Of a stretch of 55,740 nt of DNA, positions 33,404 through 41,490 are shown piece by piece (positions within the stretch are counted from its first letter, which is position 1; every line of letters begins with the position of its first letter). The position numbers were made by a program, and so were the translations under genes. This stretch comes from Sphingopyxis sp. Lineage in GTDB: Bacteria; Pseudomonadota; Alphaproteobacteria; Sphingomonadales; Sphingomonadaceae. The notes beneath the pieces were generated by a model that was given only the letters and a program-made list of their open reading frames with translations, was not told where the DNA came from and did no database searches. The stretch covers positions 1 through 55,740 of the forward strand of contig PNJO01000004.1 of NCBI GenBank assembly GCA_013821905.1. Direction: 5' to 3'.

Positions 33404-34663
33404 ATGATGCGATTGCTGGCCGGCCTGTTTCTGCTTCCGCTGATGCTGGTCGCCGGCGCAGGGCAGGCGCAGATCGCGGTGCCGCTGCCCGAGGCCGGGC
33501 GGATCGTCCCGCCGCTGCCAAGGCTCGATATCGACCCGCTGGCGACGACGCGCGCGACGCTGGCGCGGCTGCGGCTCGACCGGATCACGGACCTGCTGCG
33601 CGACCATGGCGACCGGGTCGAGGTCGACCGTAATGGCGAGCCGGCGGTGCGCGGCGTGCTCGTCGCGACCGGGGTCGACGCCGCGATGATCGAGCGCGCG
33701 GCGGGCGAAGGCTTTGCGGTGATCGACCGCGAGCGGATCGAGGGGCTCGATCTCGAGATGGTGCGCTTTGCAGTACCCAAGGGCCGCAGCCTCGCGCGCG
33801 CGCAGAAACAGCTCGGCAAATTGCTTCCCGAAGCCGAAATCGACGCCGACCATCTCTACTTCGCCAGCGGCGCGCCGGGTTCGGGCCGGGTGCTGCCGGG
33901 CGCGGCGCTGGCCGCCACCTCGACCCCCGGTCCGGCTGCGCTCGGCCTGATCGACGGCGGCGTCGCGGCGCATCCTTCGCTCGCCGGGCGCGTCGAGCAG
34001 CGGGGTTTTGCGAAGGGCGCGCCGGCGGCGAGCCGTCATGGCACCGCGGTCGCCTCGCTGCTGGTCGGCAGCGGCACGGTGCGCGGCGCGGCGCCGGGGC
34101 AAAGGCTGCGCGCCGCCGACGTCTATGGCAGCGACCCCGCGGGCGGCAACGCCAGCGCGATCGCGCGCGCGCTCGGCTGGCTGGTCGAGGGCGACGTCGC
34201 GGTGACGACGATCAGCCTCGTCGGCCCCGACAACAAGTTGCTGCGTACCGCCGTGTCGCGCGCGCAGCAACGCGGCATGCTGATCGTCGCGGCGGTCGGC
34301 AACGACGGGCCCGCCGCGCCGCCTGCCTATCCCGCCGCCTATCCGGGCGTGCTCGGGGTGACCGGGGTCGATGCCAAGGGTCGCGCATTGCCCGAGGCGG
34401 GGCGCAAGACGCCGGTCGACTTCGCCGCGCCGGGCGCCGACGTGCTCGCCGCGACGGGCGCGACCTCGACCGAGCGGCTGCGCGGCACCTCCTTCGCCGC
34501 GCCGCTCGTCGCGGGGCGGCTCGTGCGCTTCTATCCCGCGCCCGTCGTCGGCCGGGTCGAGGAATCGGTGACCGCGCTGATCGGCGAGGCGCGCGACCTC
34601 GGCAAGAAGGGCCGCGACACTATCTATGGCCACGGGCTGATTTGCGGCGATTGCGGCCGCTGA
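33404..34663 (+). CDS. S8 family serine protease (subtilisin-like), exported
   Basis: A 419-residue protease with a signal peptide (to about residue 22, GAGQAQ). The catalytic triad is intact: D184 in LGLIDGG, H212 in SRHGTAVA and S363 in RGTSFAAPLVAG, with the oxyanion N300 in AVGNDGP. Residues 23-175 form an N-terminal region that may be the inhibitory propeptide. The C-terminus ends ICGDCGR, an unusual CxxC pair after the last expected helix. The ECF promoter upstream places it in the envelope-stress-type regulon. It may clear misfolded exported proteins or process the Gly-rich partner encoded next; both are inference. Confidence 0.9.
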   Translation: MMRLLAGLFLLPLMLVAGAGQAQIAVPLPEAGRIVPPLPRLDIDPLATTRATLARLRLDRITDLLRDHGDRVEVDRNGEPAVRGVLVATGVDAAMIERAAGEGFAVIDRERIEGLDLEMVRFAVPKGRSLARAQKQLGKLLPEAEIDADHLYFASGAPGSGRVLPGAALAATSTPGPAALGLIDGGVAAHPSLAGRVEQRGFAKGAPAASRHGTAVASLLVGSGTVRGAAPGQRLRAADVYGSDPAGGNASAIARALGWLVEGDVAVTTISLVGPDNKLLRTAVSRAQQRGMLIVAAVGNDGPAAPPAYPAAYPGVLGVTGVDAKGRALPEAGRKTPVDFAAPGADVLAATGATSTERLRGTSFAAPLVAGRLVRFYPAPVVGRVEESVTALIGEARDLGKKGRDTIYGHGLICGDCGR

Positions 34664-34685
34664 AACGCGCCTCCCGAATTTTTCG

Positions 34686-34711
34686 GGAAGAAAATCGGAA
34701 GCGCCATCGTT
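34686..34711 (+). promoter_or_regulatory. ECF-type promoter 4, for the Gly-rich exported protein
   Basis: GGAAGAAA-N13-TCGTT, ending 46 bases before the ATG at 34758. Confidence 0.75.
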
Positions 34712-34757
34712 CTCCTGCCAGGCCCGGGTTGCGGGCTGCAAGTTCAGGAGAAGACAC

Positions 34758-35651
34758 ATGGCCAACCGCATCCTCATTTCGACCCTCGCGCTCGCCGCTT
34801 CGGCGATGGCGCTGTCGGCTCCCGCCTCGGCGCAGCTGCTCGGCGGCGGCGGCGGCGGGCTGACCGGCGGTCTCGGTGGCACTCTGGGCGGTACGCTCGG
34901 CGGTCCCGCCGGCCCCGTCGGCGGCACGCTCGGCTCGGCGGGCGACCTCACCGGTTCGGGCCGCGGCGAGGCCAAGGTCGACCGCCGCTCGGGCCGCGTC
35001 CAGGGCAATGGCCAGGGCGAAGTCCGCGGCAAGGGCTCGGCGAACGGCAACGGCCAATTGCTCGGCAACGCCATCGGCGGCAACGCCGCGGGCGAAGGCG
35101 GCGCATCGGGACAGGGCGCGCTCGACGTGCAGGCGGTCGGCACCGATTTCGTGGGCCAGACCGGCCGCGGTGCGGTCGACACCGCGCGCGGCACCGCGTC
35201 GACCGTCACTGGCACCGCGCGCGGCGCTGTCGGCGGCGTGCGCGACCAGGCTGGCGGCGCGCTGTCGGGCGTGTCGGGATCGGCGGGCGGCGCCGGCTCG
35301 GCGGCGGGCAGCTTTCAGGGCAGCCTCGGCCAGCTTGCCGCCGCGGGCAGCGGCGCGGCGAGCGGCAACGGCATGTTCGCGGTCGAACCCGGCATGACGG
35401 TGACCGACGCGCGCGGCAAGGCGATCGGCTATGTCCAGAGCGTGCGCCAGACCGGGCGCGGGGTGGTCGAGGCGGTGACCGTCGAGGTCGGCGACCGCTT
35501 CGCGACGCTGCCCGCTGCGAGCTTCGCCGGCTCGGGCGATGTGCTCGTCACCGGCATGACCAAGGGCCAGCTCAAGGACGAGGCCAAGGCGCAGGAAGCG
35601 AGCGAGGCGCCCGCGCCCGCCCGCGAGCCGCGCGCGGACGACCAGCGCTGA
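34758..35651 (+). CDS. Gly/Ala-rich exported protein with PRC-barrel-like C-terminus (297 aa)
   Basis: A 297-residue protein with a signal peptide (cleavage near ASAQLLGG). Residues about 27-210 are low complexity, first GL/GGT repeats (GGLGGTLGGTLGGPAG), then GxG-rich segments with charged residues. Residues about 210-275 look like a folded PRC-barrel-type domain (MTVTDARGKAIGYVQSVRQT, VEVGDRFATLPAASF). The tail is Glu/Ala/Pro-rich. Such a design suits a surface or periplasmic matrix protein. CAGGAGAAG precedes the start, and an ECF promoter and a terminator bracket the gene as a single unit. Confidence 0.75.
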   Translation: MANRILISTLALAASAMALSAPASAQLLGGGGGGLTGGLGGTLGGTLGGPAGPVGGTLGSAGDLTGSGRGEAKVDRRSGRVQGNGQGEVRGKGSANGNGQLLGNAIGGNAAGEGGASGQGALDVQAVGTDFVGQTGRGAVDTARGTASTVTGTARGAVGGVRDQAGGALSGVSGSAGGAGSAAGSFQGSLGQLAAAGSGAASGNGMFAVEPGMTVTDARGKAIGYVQSVRQTGRGVVEAVTVEVGDRFATLPAASFAGSGDVLVTGMTKGQLKDEAKAQEASEAPAPAREPRADDQR

Positions 35652-35704
35652 CTTTTACGAAGGAAGGGGCGGCCGGCATGACCCCAAGTCGCCGGCCGTA
35701 CACT

Positions 35705-35733
35705 GGGCGGGCCCTTCGCGGCCCGCCTTTTTT
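35705..35733 (+). terminator. Rho-independent terminator
   Basis: GGCGGGCC-CTTCGC-GGCCCGCC followed by six T, about 54 bp after the Gly-rich gene. The T run touches the stop codon of the convergent acyl-CoA dehydrogenase gene. A further dyad (GGCCGGC...GCCGGCC) lies just upstream at about 35670-35696. Confidence 0.88.
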
Positions 35734-36884
35734 CAATAACTCCGCGGCATCCCCAGCACATGCTCCGCCACATAGGACAGGATCATGTTCGTGCTGATCG
35801 GCGCGACCTGATAGAGGCGCGTTTCGCGGAATTTGCGCTCGATGTCATATTCGGCGGCGAAGCCGAAGCCGCCGTGCGTCTGGATGCAGGCCTCGCCCGC
35901 GGCCCAGCTCGCCTCGGCGGCGAGCATTTTCGCCATATTGGCCTCGGCGCCCGCATTTTCGCCCGCTTCATATCGGGCGATGCCGTCGTGGACGAGCAGC
36001 TCGGCGGCGCGCATCTGCGCATAGGCGCGCGCGATCGGGAATTGCACCCCCTGGTTCTGGCCGATCGGGCGACCGAACAACACGCGCTCCTTCGCATAAG
36101 CCGATGCCTTGTCGATGAACCATTTCGCGTCGCCGATGCACTCGGCCGCGATCAGCAGCCGTTCGGCGTTCATGCCCGACAGGATATAGCGGAATCCCTT
36201 GCCCTCCTCGCCGATCAGGTTCGCGGCGGGAATGCGCATATTGTCGAAGAAGACCTCGGTCGTCGCATGGTTCATCATCGTATCGATCGGCCGGATCGTC
36301 AGCGAACCCGCGGCGAGCGCGTCCTTCATGTCGACCAGAAAGACCGAAAGTCCCTCGGTGCGGCTCGCGGCCTCTTCGCGCGGGGTGGTGCGCGCGAGCA
36401 GGATCATCAGGTCGCTGTGCTCGGCGCGGCTCGTCCAGAGCTTCTGGCCGTTGACGACATATTCATCGCCGTCCCGCCGTGCGACGGTCTTCAGGCTCAG
36501 CGTGTCGGTGCCGCTCGTCGGTTCGGTGACGCCGAACGCCTGCAAGCGCAGCTCGCCGGTCGCGACCTTGGGCAGATAGCGCGCCTTCTGCTCCTCCGAC
36601 CCGTGGCGCAGCACCGTGCCCATCACATACATTTGCGCATGGACGGCGCCGCCGTTGCACCCCTGCCGCTGGATTTCCTCGAGGATCGCCGCGGCCGCCG
36701 ACAGGGGCAGGCCCGCGCCGCCATATTCCTCGGGGATCAGCGCGGCAAGATAGCCCGCTTCACCCAAGGCCGCGACAAACTCCGACGGATATTCCCTCGC
36801 GCGGTCCTTCGCTTGCCAATAGGGACCGGGAAAGGCCGCGCAGAGCTTCGCGACCTCCTCGCGAATGGCCGAATAATCCTGCAC
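35733..36884 (-). CDS. Acyl-CoA dehydrogenase
   Basis: A 383-residue FAD-dependent acyl-CoA dehydrogenase. It has FGVTEPTSGTDTLSL (flavin/substrate loop), YVVNGQKLWTSRAEHSDLMI, RVLFGRPIGQNQGVQFPIA and IQTHGGFGFAAEYDIER. The specific acyl substrate is not deducible. I prefer the GTG at 36884, which has AAGGGG six bases upstream. The in-frame ATG at 36902 lies inside the palindromic repeat and adds only six residues. Confidence 0.92.
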   Translation of the reverse strand: MQDYSAIREEVAKLCAAFPGPYWQAKDRAREYPSEFVAALGEAGYLAALIPEEYGGAGLPLSAAAAILEEIQRQGCNGGAVHAQMYVMGTVLRHGSEEQKARYLPKVATGELRLQAFGVTEPTSGTDTLSLKTVARRDGDEYVVNGQKLWTSRAEHSDLMILLARTTPREEAASRTEGLSVFLVDMKDALAAGSLTIRPIDTMMNHATTEVFFDNMRIPAANLIGEEGKGFRYILSGMNAERLLIAAECIGDAKWFIDKASAYAKERVLFGRPIGQNQGVQFPIARAYAQMRAAELLVHDGIARYEAGENAGAEANMAKMLAAEASWAAGEACIQTHGGFGFAAEYDIERKFRETRLYQVAPISTNMILSYVAEHVLGMPRSY

Positions 36885-36896
36885 GTCCGTCCCCTT

Positions 36897-36973
36897 CGTC
36901 ATCCCGGCGAAGGCCGGGATCCCGACCTCGCATCATTGTGCACCGTCGAGACCCGGCCTTTGCCGGGGTGACG
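36897..36973. repeat. Palindromic repeat upstream of the acyl-CoA dehydrogenase gene
   Basis: Arms 36897-36923 and about 36948-36973, CATCCCGGCGAAGGCCGGGA type with several mismatches on the right. Confidence 0.85.
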
Positions 36974-36984
36974 GTGGCGGGCCG

Positions 36985-37605
36985 TTACCCCGCTTCGGCG
37001 AGCAACGCCTTTGCCTCGGCACCCTGCCAGTCGATCGCGCCGACGACGCGCCACAGCTCGCGGCCGTCGGCGTCGTAGTAGATGCTCGTCGGCAGCGCGG
37101 AATTATAGGCGTCGAGCAGCCCGTTCTCGGGATCGAGATAGGGTTGTAGCGCCTTCAGCCCCGCCTTCTGGAACCAGGGATCGACGATCTCGGCGCCCTG
37201 CAGATCCTGCGCGACGGCGAGGACCGTCAGCCGGTCGCCGCTCGCGGCGGCGAGTGCATCAAGCGTCGGCATCTCGGCGACGCACGGTGCGCACCAGGTC
37301 GCCCACAGATTGACGAGCAGCGGCTTGCCCTTGAAGGCCGCCAGCGTCACCGGCGCATCGTCGGGGCCGGTGAAGGCCGCGGTGGGCGCCGCCTTGCCCT
37401 TGTTGCCGCGATCGACCCGATGCGCGAAATGTTCGACGCCCTTCGCTTCGCCCGCCGAAACATTTGCTTGGCCTTGCCCGGCTTGCCCGCCCGCCTGCTT
37501 TTCCCTATCGCAGCCCGCGACCGACCCCGCGAGCAGCAGGGCGAGAATGGCAAGATACGGGCTTGGAACGCGGCGAATGGCGAATACTCCGGAAAAGAGC
37601 AGCAT
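36985..37605 (-). CDS. TlpA-like thiol-disulfide oxidoreductase lipoprotein
   Basis: A 206-residue protein with a lipoprotein signal ([13 protein letters not shown], lipid-bound Cys near residue 32) and a thioredoxin fold of the TlpA/ResA type with active site WATWCAPC and a cis-Pro near ALPTSIYY. It should act as a membrane-anchored periplasmic thiol reductase, for example for cytochrome c maturation or envelope disulfides. I chose the start at 37605 because the signal peptide begins there. Its first 29 bp overlap the divergent argH start. Confidence 0.9.
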   Translation of the reverse strand: MLLFSGVFAIRRVPSPYLAILALLLAGSVAGCDREKQAGGQAGQGQANVSAGEAKGVEHFAHRVDRGNKGKAAPTAAFTGPDDAPVTLAAFKGKPLLVNLWATWCAPCVAEMPTLDALAAASGDRLTVLAVAQDLQGAEIVDPWFQKAGLKALQPYLDPENGLLDAYNSALPTSIYYDADGRELWRVVGAIDWQGAEAKALLAEAG

Positions 37606-38980
37606 GTGGGGCGGCCGCTTCGGTGGCGGTCCTGCGGCGATCATGCAAGAGATAAACGCATCGATCCCCGTCGATAAGCGCCTGTGGGAAGAAGATATCA
37701 CCGCCAGCCGCGCTCATGCCGCGATGCTCGGTGCGACCGGAATCATCGCCGCCGAGGATGCCGTGGTCATCGACCGCGGGCTCGCGCAGATCGCCGACGA
37801 ATTCGCCGCGAACGGCGTTCCGGTCGACGTCGGCCTCGAAGACATCCACATGACCGTCGAATCGCGGCTGAAGGAGCTCGTCGGCGAAGCTGCCGGGCGC
37901 CTCCACACCGCGCGCTCGCGCAACGATCAGGTTGCGACCGATTTCCGCCTGTGGACACGCACCGCCTGCGAACGGATCGACGCCGGGCTCGCCGCGATCC
38001 AGACCGCGCTGCTGACGCGCGCCGACGAACATGCGGGCAGCATCATGCCCGGCTTCACCCATCTGCAGGTCGCGCAGCCGGTGACGCTCGGCCATCACCT
38101 GCTCGCCTATGTCGAGATGTTCGCGCGCGACCGTTCGCGTTTCGCCGATGCGCGCCGCCGGCTCAATGAATCGCCGCTCGGCGCCGCCGCGCTCGCGGGC
38201 ACCAGCTTTCCGCTCGACCGCGACGCGACCGCCGCCGCGCTCGGCTTCGACCGCCCGATGGCGAACAGCATCGACGCGGTGTCGGATCGCGACTTCGCGC
38301 TCGAATTCTGCGCCTCGGCGTCGATCGCCGCGATCCACCTCTCGCGCCTCGCCGAAGAGGTCGTGATCTGGGCGAGCCAGCCCTTCGGCTTCGTCAGCCT
38401 GCCCGACGCCTGGTCGACGGGCAGCTCGATCATGCCGCAAAAGCGCAACCCCGATGCCGCCGAACTTGTGCGCGGGCGCGCAGGGATGCTGCTCGGCGCC
38501 TTCCAGCGGCTCGCCGTGATCGTGAAGGGCCTGCCGCTCACCTATTCGAAGGATCTGCAGGACGACAAGGAAACCGTCTTCGGCGCCTTCGACGCGCTCG
38601 CGCTGTCGCTCGCCGCGATGACCGGCATGGTCGAGACGCTGGCTTTCCGCACCGACCGGATGCGCGCGCTCGCCGCGTCGGGCTATTCGACCGCGACCGA
38701 CCTCGCCGACTGGCTGGTGCGCGAGGAGGGGCTGCCGTTCCGCGAGGCGCATCATGTCGTCGGCGCCTGCGTCAAGCGCGCCGAGGAACTGGGCGCCGAA
38801 CTGTCGGCGCTGCCCGCCGCCGATGCCGCCGCGATCCATCCGGCGGTGACGCCCGAGGTGCTCGCCGCGCTCACCGTCGAAGCCTCGGTCGCCAGTCGCA
38901 CCAGCTATGGCGGCACGGCGCCCGAACGGGTAAGGCAAGCCATCGCCGCGGCCCGCGCCGCGCTGGAAGGACAGGATTGA
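37577..38980 (+). CDS. argH: Argininosuccinate lyase
   Basis: A 467-residue fumarase-superfamily lyase that splits argininosuccinate into arginine and fumarate, the last step of arginine synthesis. It begins [10 protein letters not shown] at residue 10 and carries [12 protein letters not shown] and the catalytic loop [15 protein letters not shown] 37577 is reported; ATG 37604, with GGAAAAGAG upstream, would remove nine residues and is also plausible. Either start overlaps the divergent tlpA-like gene. The stop overlaps the next start (TGATG at 38978-38982). Confidence 0.95.
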   Translation: MANTPEKSSMWGGRFGGGPAAIMQEINASIPVDKRLWEEDITASRAHAAMLGATGIIAAEDAVVIDRGLAQIADEFAANGVPVDVGLEDIHMTVESRLKELVGEAAGRLHTARSRNDQVATDFRLWTRTACERIDAGLAAIQTALLTRADEHAGSIMPGFTHLQVAQPVTLGHHLLAYVEMFARDRSRFADARRRLNESPLGAAALAGTSFPLDRDATAAALGFDRPMANSIDAVSDRDFALEFCASASIAAIHLSRLAEEVVIWASQPFGFVSLPDAWSTGSSIMPQKRNPDAAELVRGRAGMLLGAFQRLAVIVKGLPLTYSKDLQDDKETVFGAFDALALSLAAMTGMVETLAFRTDRMRALAASGYSTATDLADWLVREEGLPFREAHHVVGACVKRAEELGAELSALPAADAAAIHPAVTPEVLAALTVEASVASRTSYGGTAPERVRQAIAAARAALEGQD

Positions 38981-39231
38981 TGGCGAACAGCCGCCTCATC
39001 ACCGCGACCCTTGCCGCTGCCGCGCTTCTCGGCGCATGCGGGGCCAAGGAAGATCTGAAGCCGCCGGCGGGCGAACCCGCCCCGGCGATTCCCGTGGGTG
39101 CCAAGCGCGCCCCGACGACGGAGGAGCTTACGACGCCTGACGCGCAGGCCAAGCCGGCGCGCAGCGACGAACTTCTCAAACGGTCCGAGCAACGCGAACC
39201 CGACGATTTTGACTTGCCGCCTCCGGGCTGA
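38980..39231 (+). CDS. Small lipoprotein, LptM-like
   Basis: An 83-residue protein with a lipobox (ALLGACGAK, lipid-bound Cys near residue 20) and a short polar, Pro-rich mature region (AKEDLKPPAGEPAP) without a folded domain. The Cys-Gly-x-Lys start and PP-rich tail recall LptM/YifL, the lipoprotein that helps LptD mature. Small lipoproteins of this kind lie next to lysA or dapF in many proteobacteria. It overlaps the argH stop and precedes lysA by 18 bp, so it belongs to that operon. The LptM link is inference. Confidence 0.7.
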   Translation: MANSRLITATLAAAALLGACGAKEDLKPPAGEPAPAIPVGAKRAPTTEELTTPDAQAKPARSDELLKRSEQREPDDFDLPPPG

Positions 39232-39249
39232 GCCACAGGACTTCCTTCG

Positions 39250-40509
39250 ATGAATGATTTTGAATTTCGTGACGGCGTGATGCACGCCGAAGACATCCCG
39301 CTGCCGCGTATCGCCGAGGAAATCGGCACCCCTGTCTATGTCTATTCGCGCGCCTTGCTCGAAAAGCGCGCGCAGGAGTTCGCCGACGGGCTCAAGGACG
39401 TGCCGAAGAAGCATCTCGCCTTCGCGATCAAGTGCAACCCGAACCTCGGCGTGCTGCGGGTGCTCGCGCGGCAGGGCTATGGTGCCGACGTCGTCTCGGG
39501 CGGCGAGCTCGAACGCGCGATCGCGGCGGGCATGGCGCCCGAAGACATCGTTTTCTCGGGCGTCGGCAAGACGCGCGCCGAGCTGGCACTGGGCCTCGAC
39601 CGCGGCATCGGCCAGTTCAACATCGAGCATGAGCCCGAGGGCGTCGCGCTGTCCGAAATCGCGCTCGCGAAGGAAATGGCCGCGCCCGCCGTGCTGCGCG
39701 TCAATCCCGACGTCGATGCGGGCACGCACGCCAAGATTTCGACGGGCAAGGCCGACAACAAGTTCGGCGTCGGTATCGACGTCGCGCCCGAAATCTTCGG
39801 CCGTCTTTCCGCGCTGCCGGGGCTGCAGATGCGGGGCATCGCCGTCCACATCGGCAGTCAGCTCACCAGCCTCGCGCCGCTCGAAGCCGCGTTCGAACGC
39901 GTCGGCCGCCTCGTCGCCGATCTGCGCGCCGCGGGGCACAGCATCACCCATGTCGATCTCGGCGGCGGGCTCGGCGTCGAATACAAGGCCGGCGACAACC
40001 CGCCGACGCCCGCCGAATATGGCGCGATGGTCGCGCGCGTTACGAAGGACTGGGACGTCACCCTGATGTTCGAACCCGGCCGCGTCATCGCGGGCAACAC
40101 CGGCGTGCTGCTGACCGAGGTTCTGTGGGTCAAGCCCGGCGCGACCAACCCCTTCGTGATCGTCGATGCCGCGATGAACGACCTCGCGCGTCCGGCGCTT
40201 TATGACGCGTATCACGACTTCGTCGCGGTGAAGCCTTCGGGTGAAAAGATGACCGCCGCGATCGTCGGCCCGGTGTGCGAGACCGGCGACACCTTCGCGC
40301 GCGACCGCCTGACCGACAAGGTCGAGCCCGGCGATCTCGCCGTGTTCCGCACCGCGGGCGCCTATGGCGCGACGATGGCGTCGACCTATAACAGCCGCAG
40401 CCTCGTGCCCGAGGTGCTCGTCGACGGCGACCGCTATGTCGTCGTTGCCGATCGCATCGCCGCGGGCACGATCATGGCCGCCGAGCGCGTGCCCGACTGG
40501 ATCGACTGA
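39250..40509 (+). CDS. lysA: Diaminopimelate decarboxylase
   Basis: A 419-residue fold-type III PLP enzyme that converts meso-diaminopimelate to lysine. The PLP Lys is in HLAFAIKCNPN, the phosphate-binding Gly loop in DLGGGLGVEY, EPGR is intact, and the second-subunit substrate motif is VCETGDTF. It follows the LptM-like gene and ends 3 bp before the siroheme synthase gene. Confidence 0.96.
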   Translation: MNDFEFRDGVMHAEDIPLPRIAEEIGTPVYVYSRALLEKRAQEFADGLKDVPKKHLAFAIKCNPNLGVLRVLARQGYGADVVSGGELERAIAAGMAPEDIVFSGVGKTRAELALGLDRGIGQFNIEHEPEGVALSEIALAKEMAAPAVLRVNPDVDAGTHAKISTGKADNKFGVGIDVAPEIFGRLSALPGLQMRGIAVHIGSQLTSLAPLEAAFERVGRLVADLRAAGHSITHVDLGGGLGVEYKAGDNPPTPAEYGAMVARVTKDWDVTLMFEPGRVIAGNTGVLLTEVLWVKPGATNPFVIVDAAMNDLARPALYDAYHDFVAVKPSGEKMTAAIVGPVCETGDTFARDRLTDKVEPGDLAVFRTAGAYGATMASTYNSRSLVPEVLVDGDRYVVVADRIAAGTIMAAERVPDWID

Positions 40510-40512
40510 CGC

Positions 40513-41283
40513 ATGAAACAGCTTCCCGTCTTCCTGAACCTTCGCGGCCGCACGGTCGTGCTGGTCGGGGAGGGGGAGGCTGCCGATGCCAAGGCGCGGC
40601 TGATCGCTCGCGCGGGCGGGCGGATCGTCACGGCGTGGGAAGCGGGCGCGACAATCGCCTTCGTCGCGCTCGACGCGGGCGCCGAAGCGGCCGCAGCCGA
40701 GCTCCGCGCGCGCGGCCTGCTCGTCAATGTCGTCGACCGGCCCGAGCTTTGCGATTTCACCACCCCCGCGATCGTCGACCGCGATCCGGTGACCATCGCG
40801 ATCGGCACCGGCGGCGCCTCGGCCGGGCTCGCCAAGGCCGTGCGCCAGCGCATCGAAGCGCTGCTCCCCGCCCGCCTCGGCGCGCTGGCATCGGCGCTCC
40901 ACGCCGCGCGCGGCGCGATGAAGGCGCGCTGGCCCGCCGCCGCCGACCGCCGCCGCGCGATCGACGCCGCGCTCGTGCCCGGCGGCGCGCTCGATCCGCT
41001 CGATGGCGCGGCGGCGGACAAGGTCGAAGACTGGCTGGCGAGCGGCGCGGCGGCCACGGCCGCGCGCCTCGAAACCATCCTGCTCGCCAGCGCCGACCCC
41101 GACGATCTCACGCTGCGCGCCGCGCGGCTGCTCGGCGAGGCCGACCATATCTTCCACGCCGCCGGTGTCCCCGACGCGATTCTGAACCGCGCCCGCGCCG
41201 ACGCGGTGCGGCATGGCGTCGAAACGCCACCCGCCGATCCGCCGCCGGGCCTGTCCCTGTGGATTGGCTGGCGTGAGGGCTAG
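40513..41283 (+). CDS. Precorrin-2 dehydrogenase/ferrochelatase-type siroheme synthase, with vestigial C-terminal region
   Basis: A 256-residue protein. The N-terminal about 150 residues match the CysG-B/Met8p domain (LPVFLNLRGRTVVLVGEGEA, FDFTTPAIVDRD-like segment, ATGGASAGLAKAVRQRIE-like segment), which makes siroheme from precorrin-2. The C-terminal about 80 residues (LASADPDDLTLRAARLLGEA, then IFHAAGVPDAILNRARADA) resemble only the first strand and helices of the CobA/SUMT methyltransferase domain; the rest is absent. It is the last gene of the argH-lptM-lysA run. Siroheme serves sulfite or nitrite reductase. Confidence 0.85.
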   Translation: MKQLPVFLNLRGRTVVLVGEGEAADAKARLIARAGGRIVTAWEAGATIAFVALDAGAEAAAAELRARGLLVNVVDRPELCDFTTPAIVDRDPVTIAIGTGGASAGLAKAVRQRIEALLPARLGALASALHAARGAMKARWPAAADRRRAIDAALVPGGALDPLDGAAADKVEDWLASGAAATAARLETILLASADPDDLTLRAARLLGEADHIFHAAGVPDAILNRARADAVRHGVETPPADPPPGLSLWIGWREG

Positions 41284-41312
41284 CGATCGGAACTAGCCGG
41301 TAGCGTTTGTTT

Positions 41313-41391
41313 GCGATCCCCGGCGAAAGCCGGGGCCCATGAAGGGAAGGCTGTGCTCACCATCTGGACCCCGGCTTTCGCCGGGGATCGC
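41313..41391. repeat. Palindromic repeat, second copy of the 3444-3522 element
   Basis: Arms 41313-41339 and 41365-41391 with one mismatch; the loop differs from the 3.4-kb copy at only two positions (GAAGGGAAGGCTGTGCTCAC). A single half-element CATCCCGGATCAAGTCCGGGG follows at about 41436-41456. Confidence 0.9.
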
Positions 41392-41490
41392 GCAGGGACA
41401 GCCCGCGGACTGAAAGCGTCGCTTCTTTCATCGTCATCCCGGATCAAGTCCGGGGCGGCGAAAGGTTGAAATTTACCCCAAAAACCGCAG

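Noticed and set aside
33359-35215. 618-codon antisense frame over the S8 protease gene
   Set aside because: Pro/Ala/Arg low-complexity shadow that crosses two unrelated sense genes and a promoter.
3444-41391. CRISPR array
   Set aside because: Repeats are dispersed kilobases apart, palindromic and of several types; there are no spacers of regular length and no cas genes.
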